From the NCBI RefSeq assembly GCF_025420585.1, contig NZ_JAOEGB010000017.1, positions 112,880-176,879 on the forward strand: a stretch of DNA of 64,000 nt. The letters run 5' to 3'. Position numbers and translations under genes: made by a program. Of the stretch, positions 10,026-19,099 are shown piece after piece (the stretch's first letter is position 1; every line of letters begins with the position of its first letter). The notes under the pieces are model-generated. The model made no database searches. It saw nothing but the letters and a program-made list of their open reading frames with translations, and was not told the DNA's origin. The stretch comes from Planotetraspora sp. A-T 1434 (GTDB taxonomy: Bacteria > Actinomycetota > Actinomycetes > Streptosporangiales > Streptosporangiaceae).

Positions 10026-11438
10026 ATGACATATATGCGCAACGAGCCCGAAGACCTGGCCATGGGCGACTACGAGCTGGAAGAGCGCCAGGCGCTCCGC
10101 CGCGTGGCGGGTCTCTCGACAGAGCTCGAAGACATCACCGAGGTCGAGTATCGGCAGCTCCGGCTGGAGCGGGTCGTCCTCGTCGGCGTGTGGACCAGCG
10201 GCACGCTCTTCGACGCGGAGAACTCCCTGCAGGAGCTCAAGCTCCTCGCCGAGACGGCGGGGTCCGAAATCCTCGAAGGCCTCATCCAGCGGCGGGACAG
10301 GCCCGATCCCGCCACCTACATCGGTTCCGGCAAGGCGAGCGAGCTGCGGGACATCGTGGCCGCCACCGGCGCCGACACCGTGATCTGCGACGGTGAGCTC
10401 ACTCCCGGCCAGCTGCGGCAGCTGGAAGAGGTCGTCAAGGTCAAGGTGATCGACCGGACCGCCCTGATCCTGGACATCTTCGCCCAGCACGCCAAGAGCC
10501 GCGAGGGCAAGGCCCAGGTCGAGCTGGCCCAGCTCCAGTACCTCCTGCCCCGCCTGCGAGGCTGGGGCGGCAACCTGTCCCGTCAGGTCGGCGGACGCGC
10601 CGCGGGCGGCGTCGGCATCGGCGGCCGCGGCCCCGGTGAAACCAAGATCGAGCTGGACCGGCGGCGGATCCGCGAGCGGATGGCCAAGCTCCGGCGGCAG
10701 ATCAAGGAGATGTCCACGGCCCGCGAGACCAAGCGGCACCGCAGGCAGACCCGCGAGGTGCCCGCCGTGGCGATCGCCGGCTACACCAACGCCGGCAAGT
10801 CGTCGCTGCTCAACCGGCTGACCGGCGCGGGCGTGCTGGTGGAGGACGCGCTGTTCGCGACCCTCGACCCGACGGTCCGCAGGGCGCGCACCCCCGAGGG
10901 CCGCGTGTTCACGCTCGCCGACACTGTCGGATTCGTCCGGCACCTGCCCCACCAGCTCGTCGAGGCGTTCCGCTCGACGCTGGAGGAGGTCGCCGACGCC
11001 GACCTCATCCTGCACGTGGTCGACGGCTCGCACCCCGACCCCGAGTCGCAGCTCGCCGCCGTCCGCGAGGTGCTGGCCGAGATCGACGGCGCCGGCGAGA
11101 TCCCGGAGATCGTGGTCGTCAACAAGGCCGACGCCGCCGATCCGGTGGTGCTGGCCAGGCTGACGATGAAGGAGCGGCACAGCGTGGTCGTGTCCGCCCG
11201 CAGCGGCTCCGGCATGGGCGAGCTCATGGCGATGATCGAGCAGGAGCTGCCCCGCCTCGACCACGAGGTCCGCATGCTGGTGCCGTACGACAGGGGAGAC
11301 CTGGTCGCGCGGGCGCACAGCGAGGGCGAGGTGCTGTCGCTCGAGCACACGGGCGACGGGACGATCATGCACGCCCGGGTCCTGGGCGGGCTGTTCGCCG
11401 AGCTCGACAAGGTGGCCAAGCCCGTCGAAACAGTCTGA
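10026..11438 (+). CDS. hflX: GTPase HflX
   Basis: This 470-residue GTPase binds the 50S subunit and rescues stalled or heat-damaged ribosomes in the organisms studied. The N-terminal HflX domain has YIGSGKASELRDIV and CDGELTPGQLRQLE, then a glycine-rich linker (GGRAAGGVGIGGRGPGETKI). The GTPase domain shows G1 GYTNAGKSS near residue 253, G3 DTVGF near 300 and G4 NKAD near 366. The start is uncertain: ATGs at 10026, 10035 and 10062 are in frame and none has a strong ribosome binding site; 10026 keeps the most N-terminal sequence. Confidence 0.93.
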   Translation: MTYMRNEPEDLAMGDYELEERQALRRVAGLSTELEDITEVEYRQLRLERVVLVGVWTSGTLFDAENSLQELKLLAETAGSEILEGLIQRRDRPDPATYIGSGKASELRDIVAATGADTVICDGELTPGQLRQLEEVVKVKVIDRTALILDIFAQHAKSREGKAQVELAQLQYLLPRLRGWGGNLSRQVGGRAAGGVGIGGRGPGETKIELDRRRIRERMAKLRRQIKEMSTARETKRHRRQTREVPAVAIAGYTNAGKSSLLNRLTGAGVLVEDALFATLDPTVRRARTPEGRVFTLADTVGFVRHLPHQLVEAFRSTLEEVADADLILHVVDGSHPDPESQLAAVREVLAEIDGAGEIPEIVVVNKADAADPVVLARLTMKERHSVVVSARSGSGMGELMAMIEQELPRLDHEVRMLVPYDRGDLVARAHSEGEVLSLEHTGDGTIMHARVLGGLFAELDKVAKPVETV

Positions 11439-11822
11439 AATCGCCCGAAGTTGACTGAGTCGCCTGCGCGCGCGTGGTAGCAGCGTGTCATTGGTAGCTC
11501 TGGGTCTTTACCCTTGCTACGATAAGGAAAGCTTAACGAGACCTTATGGCGCGGGTAACAAGATGACACCACTGAGTGCTGTTACACGTGGGGGGCGTGC
11601 GCGGGCATCGGCCACGAGCTGCGGGGACAGCCGCCGGTGCCACTGGGGAGACCGAAGTGACCCCATGATGTCGTTGAGGCGGTCCGGCGTTCTTCTCAAT
11701 AACCCTGTACATCAAGCGGACCTGTGAAATAACGTAACTGAACTGAAATCGCCCGGGTTGACGATCCTGGCGGTAGGGTCATCGCACAATCACCGGTGCG
11801 CGATGAGGCAGGAGACCCCCCA
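11439..11822 (+). other. Gap between hflX and hutI with candidate RNA hairpins
   Basis: This stretch has no convincing protein gene. It contains two neighbouring hairpins: stem GGCATCGGC/GCCGGTGCC (11604-11641, one G-U pair) and stem TGGGG/CCCCA (11644-11665). The second can alternatively fold as CACT/AGTG. A short frame, ATG at 11666 to TGA at 11727, follows. TTGACG at 11758-11763 could be the -35 of the hut promoter. The whole may be a structured 5' leader or a small RNA. I do not recognise it as a known riboswitch. Confidence 0.3.
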
Positions 11823-11915
11823 ATGACGTCCGGACACGAAGCGGACCCAGCGGGCGCGGCGCCCACAAGCTGGGCCCATTCGGCGTCCACGGATGCCGGG
11901 CAGGTGGTCGGATGA
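11823..11915 (+). CDS. 30-codon ORF translationally coupled to hutI
   Basis: ATG at 11823 follows CAGGAGACCCCCC, a good ribosome binding site, and encodes 30 residues beginning MTSGHEADPAGAAPTSW. Its TGA overlaps the hutI ATG in the form ATGA. hutI itself has only the weak context inside this ORF, so hutI translation probably depends on termination here. The peptide contains two His among 30 residues, too few to suggest classical histidine attenuation. It could also be the decayed end of a former upstream gene. Confidence 0.4.
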   Translation: MTSGHEADPAGAAPTSWAHSASTDAGQVVG

Positions 11916-13120
11916 CTGTTCGCCTTCTCACCAACATCGGTCGGCTCTGGACCGGGCACGATGTCTGCAGCAACGCGGCCATCCTCGTGCACAACGACCG
12001 GATCGCCTGGGTCGGCCGCGCGGCCGACCTGCCGCAGAGCGTCCCGGGCGTCGTCGACGACATCGTCGACGTCGACCACGTGGAGAACCTGGGCGGCGCG
12101 CTCGTCACGCCCGGCCTCATCGACGCCCACACCCACCCCGTCTACGCGGGCAACCGGTACGCCGAGATGGCGATGCGGTCCGGCGGGTCCACGGCCTCCG
12201 CGATCAACGCGGCGGGCGGCGGCATCGGCTCGACCGTCACCGTGACCCGTGGCACCGACCCCTGGACGCTGTGCAACGGCGTCCGCGAGCGGCTGCGTGA
12301 CTGGCTGCTGAGCGGCACCACGACCGTCGAGGCCAAGACGGGCTACCACCTCACCCGTGACGGCGAGCTGGCCGACGTGCGGCTGCTGCGCGAGCTCGAG
12401 AAAGAGCCGATGATGCCGCGGGTGCACGTCACGTTCCTGGCGGCTCACGTCGTGCCGCCGGAGTATTTCGGTCGCCAGCGCGACTACGTCGAGGCCGTCG
12501 CCGCCTGGTGCGCGGACGCCGCCGGCGCCGGGGCCGACAGCGTGGACGTCTACTGCGACGACGGCCACTTCAGCGCCGACGAGGCCCGCTGGGTGCTCGC
12601 CTCCGGGCGCAACGTCGGGCTCATGCCGCGCATCCACGCCGGCGCGTACAACCGCCGCGGGGCGGTCCAGCTCGCCGCCGAGATGGGCTGCGCCTCGGCC
12701 GACCTGCTGCACCACACGTCCGACGAGGACATCGCCATGATGGCGAGGTACGGCGTGCCGGCGGTCGTCTGCCCGGGGACCGCTCTGCAGCAGGGCGCCC
12801 TCCCGCCGGTCCGCCGGATGCTCGCCCAGGGCATCACGGTGGCGCTGGGCAGCGACCACAACCCCGGCCACTGCGGCATCACCTCGATGTCCCTGGTGAT
12901 CAGCCTCGCGGTGGCCGCGTTCGGGATGAGCGTGGGCGACGCGCTGCGCGCGGCCACGCTGGGCGGCGCGCAGGTGCTGGGCGCTCCCGACCGAGGCATC
13001 CTCGCGCCGGGACGGTTGGCCGACATCGTCCAGTGGGACGCCGACCACGAGGGCGCGTTCGCCTGGTCCTTCGGCCTCAAGCCCCGCCGAGTCTGGCGCG
13101 GCGGCACCCCCGTCCAATAG
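11912..13120 (+). CDS. hutI: Imidazolonepropionase
   Basis: This 402-residue amidohydrolase opens the imidazolone ring of imidazolone propionate to formiminoglutamate in histidine degradation. The metal-binding motif DAHTHPVYAGNR sits near residue 73, followed by VEAKTGYHLT, HVTFLAAHVVPPEY, RIHAGAYNRRGAVQLAAEMG and ALGSDHNPGHCG, in the HutI order. Two positions differ from the textbook family: RIHAG where KIHADE is usual and SDHNPG where TDFNPG is usual, so a sister amidohydrolase specificity is possible. No hutU, hutH or formimidoylglutamate hydrolase gene is adjacent. The start overlaps the upstream 30-codon ORF. Confidence 0.82.
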   Translation: MTVRLLTNIGRLWTGHDVCSNAAILVHNDRIAWVGRAADLPQSVPGVVDDIVDVDHVENLGGALVTPGLIDAHTHPVYAGNRYAEMAMRSGGSTASAINAAGGGIGSTVTVTRGTDPWTLCNGVRERLRDWLLSGTTTVEAKTGYHLTRDGELADVRLLRELEKEPMMPRVHVTFLAAHVVPPEYFGRQRDYVEAVAAWCADAAGAGADSVDVYCDDGHFSADEARWVLASGRNVGLMPRIHAGAYNRRGAVQLAAEMGCASADLLHHTSDEDIAMMARYGVPAVVCPGTALQQGALPPVRRMLAQGITVALGSDHNPGHCGITSMSLVISLAVAAFGMSVGDALRAATLGGAQVLGAPDRGILAPGRLADIVQWDADHEGAFAWSFGLKPRRVWRGGTPVQ

Positions 13121-13147
13121 CCCCACCCCCACCCCCACCCCACCCCC
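13121..13147. repeat. Poly-C/A tract, potential G-quadruplex on the reverse strand
   Basis: Directly after the hutI stop there are five runs of four or five C separated by single A residues. The reverse strand therefore reads as five G-runs, which satisfies the G-quadruplex pattern. It precedes repeat array A. Confidence 0.6.
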
Positions 13148-13150
13148 GCA

Positions 13151-13275
13151 CGTGATCATGCAGGGATTCCCGCGCATCTCACCTGACCAGCCCCACCGCT
13201 GCACGTGATCACGCAGGGACTCCTTATGCGCCGGTGTGACCTGCGGAGATATGCTGCGTGATCAGGCAGGTCGGC
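13151..13275 (+). repeat. Repeat array A (three 53-bp units)
   Basis: Three copies of a core start at 13151, 13204 and 13257: CGTGATCATGCA, CGTGATCACGCA and CGTGATCAGGCA, exactly 53 bp apart. The first two are followed by GGGATTCC or GGGACTCC. Between cores the sequences are only loosely alike (both carry ACCTG near the centre). The array fills the gap between hutI and degV and overlaps the likely degV promoter. The same units recur at 29719, 59360 and 63869. Confidence 0.8.
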
Positions 13276-13297
13276 CGGGAGCGGGTAATCTCTCGAT

Positions 13298-14149
13298 ATG
13301 TCGCCGTCTGTCGCCGTTGTCACGGATTCCACCGCGTATCTGGACGAGTCCGAAACGGCCAGATGGGGCATCACCGTGGTGCCACTCCAGGCGGTTGTCG
13401 GCGAGCGGACGTTCGACGACATGACACCGATCGACGCCGCCGCGTTGGCGAGCGCCCTTCGTGACCGCTCGCCGATCACCACGTCGCGGCCCGCCCCCGG
13501 CCATTTCGCCGGCGCGTACGAAACGGCCGCCGCTCGCGGCGCCTCAGGTGTTGTCTCCATCCATCTTTCGGGAGAGATGTCCGGCACCGTGGACTCCGCC
13601 CGCATCGCCGCCCGAGACGCGCCCATCCCCGTCGAGGTGATCGACAGCAGGTCCATCGCCATGGGCCTCGGGTTTCCCGTGCTCGCCGCCGCCCAGGCCG
13701 CCCGTACGGGAGCGCCGCTCGCGGACGTGGCGTCGGCGGCGAGGAGGTGCGCCGACGCGGCCCGCACCTTCTTCTACGTCGACACGCTCGACTACCTCCG
13801 CCGAGGCGGCCGGATCGGAGCCATCAGGAACCTGGTCGGATCCGCACTGGCGATCAAGCCACTGATGCACCTGGGCGACGGCACGATCACCCTTCTGGAG
13901 AAGGTCCGTACGGCGAGCCGCGCGATCGCCCGCCTGGAGGGCCTGGCGGTCGAGGCGGCCGGCGAGGAGCCGGTCAACGTGGCGGTGCAGCACCTCATGG
14001 CCGCCGGGCGTGCCGAAGCCCTCGCGGAAAGCCTGACCGCGCGGCTGCCCAAGCTGGTCCGCATGACGGTCGTGGAGGTGGGCCCGGTCCTCGGCGTCCA
14101 CACCGGCCCAGGAACGCTCGGCGTGACCATCTCCCCACCCGTACGGTAA
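13298..14149 (+). CDS. DegV family fatty-acid-binding protein
   Basis: The 283-residue protein begins VAVVTDSTAYLDE and contains DDMTPIDAAALASAL, TSRPAPGHFAGAYETA and VVSIHLSGEMSGTVDSA, the ordered motifs of the DegV/EDD fold. Family members bind a fatty acid and, in Firmicutes, act as FakB acyl carriers for a fatty acid kinase. No kinase gene (fakA/DAK2) is adjacent here. The ATG at 13298 lies 32 bases after the last core of array A. A strong hairpin follows the stop. Confidence 0.9.
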   Translation: MSPSVAVVTDSTAYLDESETARWGITVVPLQAVVGERTFDDMTPIDAAALASALRDRSPITTSRPAPGHFAGAYETAAARGASGVVSIHLSGEMSGTVDSARIAARDAPIPVEVIDSRSIAMGLGFPVLAAAQAARTGAPLADVASAARRCADAARTFFYVDTLDYLRRGGRIGAIRNLVGSALAIKPLMHLGDGTITLLEKVRTASRAIARLEGLAVEAAGEEPVNVAVQHLMAAGRAEALAESLTARLPKLVRMTVVEVGPVLGVHTGPGTLGVTISPPVR

Positions 14150-14238
14150 ACCGCCCGGCCATCCCGCCATCCCGTCCGGCTTTCCGGCCATGCACGCGTG
14201 ACCTTCCGGCGCGGGTTCCCACCGTCTGCCAGGTCGCC

Positions 14239-14288
14239 GTCGCCTGGCGCGGGCCTCGCCTGCGAGCGAATCCGGCTCGCCAGGCGAC
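14239..14288 (+). terminator. Hairpin downstream of degV
   Basis: Arms GTCGCCTGGCG (14239-14249) and CGCCAGGCGAC (14278-14288) pair perfectly over 11 bp around a 28-base loop. No T-run follows. Position about 90 bases after the degV stop and before comEA suggests a terminator. Confidence 0.5.
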
Positions 14289-14420
14289 GAGATGGGAGCC
14301 GGTCTTTGTCCGGTCCGAGTGGCGGCTACGGGCTGGGCCGGACCTGTGGAGAACCAGCGTTATCCCCAGAGCCGCGTTCTGGTGAGAAGCGGGTCCGGCC
14401 GTATCCCTACGTTCTCTGGC

Positions 14421-15293
14421 GTGCGAACAACGCAGCAGCCGGCACATCGGGCCGTCGCCGAGGCCCGTCTTCGCTGCTTGATGGCACCGATGGGCGCGGA
14501 CCCGCCCGCCGCTCGCATCCGGTCGTCGCCCGCCGCGCCTGGGCCGCCGCCGTCGTTCGGCGCTCCCTATGAGGTCAGTACGGCTGTCGCGAACCCTCAG
14601 CCGTACGACGAAGAGGAGGAGCCAGCCGTGGATATCCCGGCCGAGGGGCTGTCCGAGCGGTTGCGCGCGAAGCTCGGCTCTGCCGCGCCTCTGCTGGATC
14701 CGGGAACGCCCGGACTCCGGGTGCTGGTGCTTCTCGGCCTGCTTGCGGCGGTGGTCGCGGGCATCTTCGCCTGGCGGTCGCAGCCCGTCGCGGAGCCGGT
14801 CGGGCCGCCGATGGCGCCGCCGAGCCCGGTGAGCGCCGCAGGGTTCGCCGCGTCGTCGCCGTCCCCGGCGGCCAGCGTGACCGTGTACGTCACGGGCAAG
14901 GTCCGCAGACCTGGCGTACTGGCGCTGAGGACCGGGTCGAGAGTCGTCGACGCGATCGAGGCCGCCGGAGGGGTTCGTAAAGGCGCGACCCCGGGTGCCA
15001 TCAACCTCGCGAGACGCCTGGTCGACGGGGAGCAGATCGTGGTGGGAGCGCCCGCGACCGGCACGCCGGGCGGCGGGCAGATGGGCGGTCCTGCCGAGGG
15101 CGGCGTGCTCAACCTCAACACGGCCACCGCCGAGCAGCTCAACGGGCTCCCCGGCGTGGGCGACGTCCTGGCTCAGCGCATTGTCGAGTTCCGGGAGGCC
15201 CACGGCGGCTTCCGAAGCGTCGACCAGCTCCGTGAGGTCTCCGGGATTGGCGAACGCAAGTTCGCCGAGCTGAAAGACAAGGTCACCGCATGA
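14421..15293 (+). CDS. comEA: Competence protein ComEA (DNA receptor)
   Basis: ComEA binds exogenous double-stranded DNA outside the membrane and hands it to ComEC. About 95 N-terminal residues are proline- and alanine-rich, then one membrane segment (LRVLVLLGLLAAVVAGIFAW), a SLBB-like domain (VTVYVTGKVRRPGVLALRTG) and a C-terminal helix-hairpin-helix pair with LNLNTATAEQLNGLPGVG. The GTG at 14421 gives 290 residues; the frame is open from 14292 and no strong ribosome binding site settles the start. The stop overlaps the comEC ATG (ATGA). Confidence 0.88.
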   Translation: MRTTQQPAHRAVAEARLRCLMAPMGADPPAARIRSSPAAPGPPPSFGAPYEVSTAVANPQPYDEEEEPAVDIPAEGLSERLRAKLGSAAPLLDPGTPGLRVLVLLGLLAAVVAGIFAWRSQPVAEPVGPPMAPPSPVSAAGFAASSPSPAASVTVYVTGKVRRPGVLALRTGSRVVDAIEAAGGVRKGATPGAINLARRLVDGEQIVVGAPATGTPGGGQMGGPAEGGVLNLNTATAEQLNGLPGVGDVLAQRIVEFREAHGGFRSVDQLREVSGIGERKFAELKDKVTA

Positions 15294-17860
15294 CCGGCGA
15301 CCCCCGCCGTGCACCTGATGGCCGGGGCTTCGCTGCGGGCCTTCATGACCGGACGGCTGAGATGACGTCCCGGGAGGTGCAGGAGGAGCGCCTGGACGGC
15401 CCGACTTTCCGGGAGGCGCGGGAGGGGTGGCTGGGCGATGTTCCGTCGGTGGTGCTCGTGGCTCCGGCGCTCGCTTCATGGGCGACCGCGCTCGTCTTGC
15501 TGGGGTGCGCGGCCGTCGTCGCCGGGCTCGTGGCCGGGGTGTCGGTCACAGGCGCAGCCGTGGTGTATGCCATGGGAAGGCGGCGGCCGCCGGGGGCGGT
15601 TTTCGAACGGGCACGTCGGAGTTCTGTGCGGCGGTCGCACGGTGAGGTCGTCTCGCGCGGGACGGGTCCCGTGGCCAATATGGGGCTCGCCGTCCTCGCA
15701 TGCTTGGCGGCGACCGCGGCTGTCGTGGCATTCAAGGTCCACACGGTCAGCAGCGGTCCGGTGGTGGAGCTCGCGGCGCGCGGAGCCACGATCACGGCGG
15801 AGGTGGTGATCACCGATGACCCCAGAGTGCGGCCGCATCGCGGTGGCGTGGCCCGCCGGGACAGCGCCGTAATCGAGGCACAGATGGTCGTGGTCGCCAC
15901 CACACAGACCCGGTTCGTCGTGGATGTCCCAGTGATCCTTCTCGGGCCGGGTGACGGGTGGAAAGGTCTGCTGCCCAGCCAGCGTGTCCGGGTGCGGGGG
16001 CGGCTGGGGCCCGCCGAGCCCGGTGAGCTGACCGCCGCCGTGGTTCTCGTCCGCGGGCCGCCCGAGCCGCTCTCCGGTCCTTCGAGCCTGCAGAGCGCCG
16101 CTGGAGCGTTGCGCGCGGGGCTGCGGGAAGCGAGTGACGTGCTGCCGCCTGACGAGCGCGGCCTTCTGCCGGGCCTCGTCGTGGGCGACGTGTCGCGGAT
16201 GGACGACCAGGTCAAGCAGGACTTCAAGACCGCCGGACTCAGCCATCTGACGGCCGTCAGCGGGGCCAACCTCGCTTTCGTGGCGGGAGCCGTGCTCCTG
16301 ATCGCGAGGCTCGCCGGGCTGCCACTCCCGGTCCGAGCGGTCGTGGCGGTCGCCGCGATGCTGGGGTTCGCGGTGGTCGCACGGCCGTCCCCGAGTGTGC
16401 TGCGGGCCCTGGTGATGGGCACCGTGGCCGCGATCGCGCTCGGCACCGGCCGATCGAGGGACGGCCTCGCCGCGCTGTCGGCCACCGTGCTCGGCCTCAT
16501 GTTGTTCGACCCGGGGCTCGCCAGGCAGTACGGCTTCGCCCTGTCGGTCTTCGCGACCGGCGGCATCCTGCTCATCGCGCCCCGATGGCGTGATCGGCTG
16601 GCGATGAGAATGCCCGCGTTGCTCGCCGAGGCGATAGCCGTACCGGCCGCGGCGCAGGTGGCGGTGACGCCGGTCCTCGTCCTGATGTCCGGCCGGCTCG
16701 ACCTGGTGGCGATCCCGGCGAACCTGCTGGCCGGTCCCGCCGTGGCACCCGCCACCGTGCTCGGCTTCGCCGCGGCGCTGCTGGCGCCGCTGAGCATGGG
16801 AATGGCGCAGATTCTGGTGCGCCCCGCCGGGCTGGCGGTCGGCTGGATCATCGCCGTCGCCGAGCGCGCCGCGGACCTGCCCGCCGCGACCGCTGACTGG
16901 CCGGGCGGGATGCCGGGGCTCGGACTACTGGTCGCAGCCGCTGTCGTGGGCTGGGTCATCCTGCGCGGTCGCGGGCGCAGGCGGGTCGTCGCCGCTTTGG
17001 TGATCGGCGTCCTGCTGGCCGTCCTCATCGCCGGGCCCGTCGCCTCGCCCTGGCCCCCACCGGGATGGCTGATGGTGGTCTGCGACGTGGGACAGGGAGA
17101 CGCCATGGCGCTGTCGGCGGGCGCGGGAAAGGCGGTGGTGGTCGACACCGGCCCCGAGCCGGGACCGGCCGACCGCTGCCTGCGCGATCTCGGCGTCCAT
17201 CAGGTTCCTCTGATGGTCCTGACCCATCCGCACCTCGACCACGTCGGCGGCCTCACCGGCGTCCTCCGTGGCCGGGCGGTCGGCGCGGTGGTCGTGAGCC
17301 CGGGACGTGTCCCAGAACGGGAGAGCGCCCGTGTCTCATGGGAGTTGCGGGAGAGACGGATCCCTGAGTGGGTGACGCCCCCGGGCACGCGGTGGCGGTT
17401 CGGACCGGCCGAGCTGACCGTCGAGCTGACCGTGCTGGCCCCGGCTCCCGGAGCCGCTCGAGAAGGGCCGGGAGAGGGAGCGATCGCGAACAACGGCAGT
17501 GTCGTGCTGCTCGTGCGCTGGTCCGGGGAGACCGGGGCGCTCATCGGATCGGCGCTGCTCGCGGGAGACCTCGAGACCGAGGCGCAGGCCGCCCTGCTAC
17601 GCGCCGGAGTTCCTCAGGTCGACCTGCTCAAGGTTCCGCATCATGGGTCTTCTCGACAGGATCCGGCGTTTCTCGCTGCCACCCGGGCAAGGGCGGCGCT
17701 GATCAGCGTGGGCGCGGTCAACGACTACGGCCATCCGTCGCCCCTGACACTGCGCCGCCTGAGCTGGCTCGGCATGCGTCCATACCGGACCGACTTGTCC
17801 GGAGACCTTGCGGTCGTCGCACACTCCGGCCGCCTGGCCGTCGTCCCTAGAGGCAGATGA
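15290..17860 (+). CDS. comEC: DNA internalisation protein ComEC/Rec2
   Basis: This 856-residue membrane protein is the channel for DNA uptake. It has membrane segments and a DUF4131 region in the first 240 residues and the Competence domain (GLLPGLVVGD, LSHLTAVSGANLAFVAG) with many hydrophobic helices. The C-terminal metallo-beta-lactamase-like domain has CDVGQGDAMAL, VVDTGPEPG and THPHLDHVGG, and later KVPHHGS. Key metal ligands are present, so it should be functional. It is coupled to comEA. The last 26 bases before the stop region recur 82 bp downstream (see 17818-17925). Confidence 0.93.
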   Translation: MTGDPRRAPDGRGFAAGLHDRTAEMTSREVQEERLDGPTFREAREGWLGDVPSVVLVAPALASWATALVLLGCAAVVAGLVAGVSVTGAAVVYAMGRRRPPGAVFERARRSSVRRSHGEVVSRGTGPVANMGLAVLACLAATAAVVAFKVHTVSSGPVVELAARGATITAEVVITDDPRVRPHRGGVARRDSAVIEAQMVVVATTQTRFVVDVPVILLGPGDGWKGLLPSQRVRVRGRLGPAEPGELTAAVVLVRGPPEPLSGPSSLQSAAGALRAGLREASDVLPPDERGLLPGLVVGDVSRMDDQVKQDFKTAGLSHLTAVSGANLAFVAGAVLLIARLAGLPLPVRAVVAVAAMLGFAVVARPSPSVLRALVMGTVAAIALGTGRSRDGLAALSATVLGLMLFDPGLARQYGFALSVFATGGILLIAPRWRDRLAMRMPALLAEAIAVPAAAQVAVTPVLVLMSGRLDLVAIPANLLAGPAVAPATVLGFAAALLAPLSMGMAQILVRPAGLAVGWIIAVAERAADLPAATADWPGGMPGLGLLVAAAVVGWVILRGRGRRRVVAALVIGVLLAVLIAGPVASPWPPPGWLMVVCDVGQGDAMALSAGAGKAVVVDTGPEPGPADRCLRDLGVHQVPLMVLTHPHLDHVGGLTGVLRGRAVGAVVVSPGRVPERESARVSWELRERRIPEWVTPPGTRWRFGPAELTVELTVLAPAPGAAREGPGEGAIANNGSVVLLVRWSGETGALIGSALLAGDLETEAQAALLRAGVPQVDLLKVPHHGSSRQDPAFLAATRARAALISVGAVNDYGHPSPLTLRRLSWLGMRPYRTDLSGDLAVVAHSGRLAVVPRGR

Positions 17861-17925
17861 GGCGTACCGACCCGCCCGCCGGCGTTCCTCCGCGACCACC
17901 GCACACTCCGGCCGCCTGGCCGTCG
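17818..17925 (+). repeat. Direct duplication of the comEC 3' end
   Basis: The 26-bp segment 17818-17843, coding for the AHSGRLAV tail of ComEC, recurs identically at 17900-17925, 82 bp downstream and outside the gene. The sequence ahead of each copy is loosely similar, which suggests an older tandem duplication that has diverged. The rest of the comEC-holA gap (17861-18072) shows no gene; it also contains two GATGTACCG copies near 17980-18003. Confidence 0.75.
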
Positions 17926-18072
17926 CCGCTGGGGATGCGCGTGATGACGCTGTATGGCCCCGCCGAGGCCCCGGGGGCTGGATGTACCGCGCCTGATGTA
18001 CCGGCTGGTTTGTGCGGGCTGCTTGCGATGGGTGGTTGTGTCGAGTTCGGCTGGGCGTGGCATGCTGCCAGC

Positions 18073-19038
18073 ATGGCGAACCCAGCACCTGTGACCCTGG
18101 TCGTCGGCGACGAGGAACTTCTGGCCGACCGGGCTGTCGGCTCCATCGTGGCGGCGGCACGCGCGGACGACCCCGAGGCGGAGGTCCACGATCTTCTGGG
18201 TGCGAAGGTGGAGCCGGGGGAGCTGACGCGGCTTTCGTCTCCGTCGCTGTTCGGGGGCAGGTCGGTCGTCGTGGTCCGCTCGGCACAGGACCTGTCGAAG
18301 GACGTCATCGCCGAAATGGTGAAGTACACGGCCCACCCGGCCGACGACACCGTCCTGGTGCTGGCACACCCCGGCGGCGTGAAGGGCAAGGCGCTCGTCG
18401 ATGGGGTGAAGAAGGCGGGTGCCGAGGTCGTCACGGTCGCGAAGCCGACGAAACCGGGCGAACGGCTGGACTTCATCAAGGCCGAGGTCAGACGCGAGGG
18501 CCGGACGATCTCTCCTGCCGCCGCCCAGGCTCTGCTCGACGCGGTGGGCAGTGACCTCAGGGAACTCGCGGCGGCGTGCAGCCAGCTCGCGTTCGACACC
18601 CCGGGTAAGAACATCGACGAGGCGGCCGTCGCCCGCTATCACCGGGGCCGGGCGGAGGTGAGCGGGTTCACCATCGCCGACCTGGCGATCGAGGGACGGC
18701 TCGGCGAGGCGCTCGAACAGCTCCGCTGGGCCCTTGCCACCGGCGTCGCCCCGGTGCTGATCGTGAGCGCGCTCGCAGGCGGCCTCCGGTCACTGGCGAA
18801 GATCGGCGGCGCGCCCCGCAACCTGAGGGGAGGACAGCTCGCCAGCCATGTCGGGATGCCCCCATGGAAGATCGACAGGGTGAAACGCCAGCTCAGCGGC
18901 TGGGGGCCGGAGGGCATCTCGGCAGCCATGCAGGCTGTGGCCTCCGCCGACGAGCAGGTCAAGGGTGGCGGCACCGATCCGGCGTACGCCCTGGAAAAGA
19001 CGGTCCAGGTCATCGTCGCCAGCCGCACCGGGCGCTGA
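18073..19038 (+). CDS. holA: DNA polymerase III subunit delta
   Basis: The delta subunit of the clamp loader opens the beta sliding clamp. The 321-residue product starts NPAPVTLVVGDEELLADRAV and continues with SLFGGRSVVVV, FIKAEVRREGRTISPAAAQALLDAVGSDL and QLRWALATGVAPVLIV, the usual HolA order and length. The frame is open far upstream, but homology starts at the ATG at 18073. Its position after comEC is the standard actinobacterial arrangement. Confidence 0.93.
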   Translation: MANPAPVTLVVGDEELLADRAVGSIVAAARADDPEAEVHDLLGAKVEPGELTRLSSPSLFGGRSVVVVRSAQDLSKDVIAEMVKYTAHPADDTVLVLAHPGGVKGKALVDGVKKAGAEVVTVAKPTKPGERLDFIKAEVRREGRTISPAAAQALLDAVGSDLRELAAACSQLAFDTPGKNIDEAAVARYHRGRAEVSGFTIADLAIEGRLGEALEQLRWALATGVAPVLIVSALAGGLRSLAKIGGAPRNLRGGQLASHVGMPPWKIDRVKRQLSGWGPEGISAAMQAVASADEQVKGGGTDPAYALEKTVQVIVASRTGR

Positions 19039-19099
19039 GCGTCCTTGTTCGCTCGGCGGCCCGTGGCACACGCGTCCGCGTCAGGGGCGAGGACGCTGA

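Noticed and set aside
11485..11727. 80-codon plus-strand frame in the hflX-hutI gap.
   Set aside because: No ribosome binding site, odd composition and overlap with the hairpins; only the final 20 codons start with a usable ATG.
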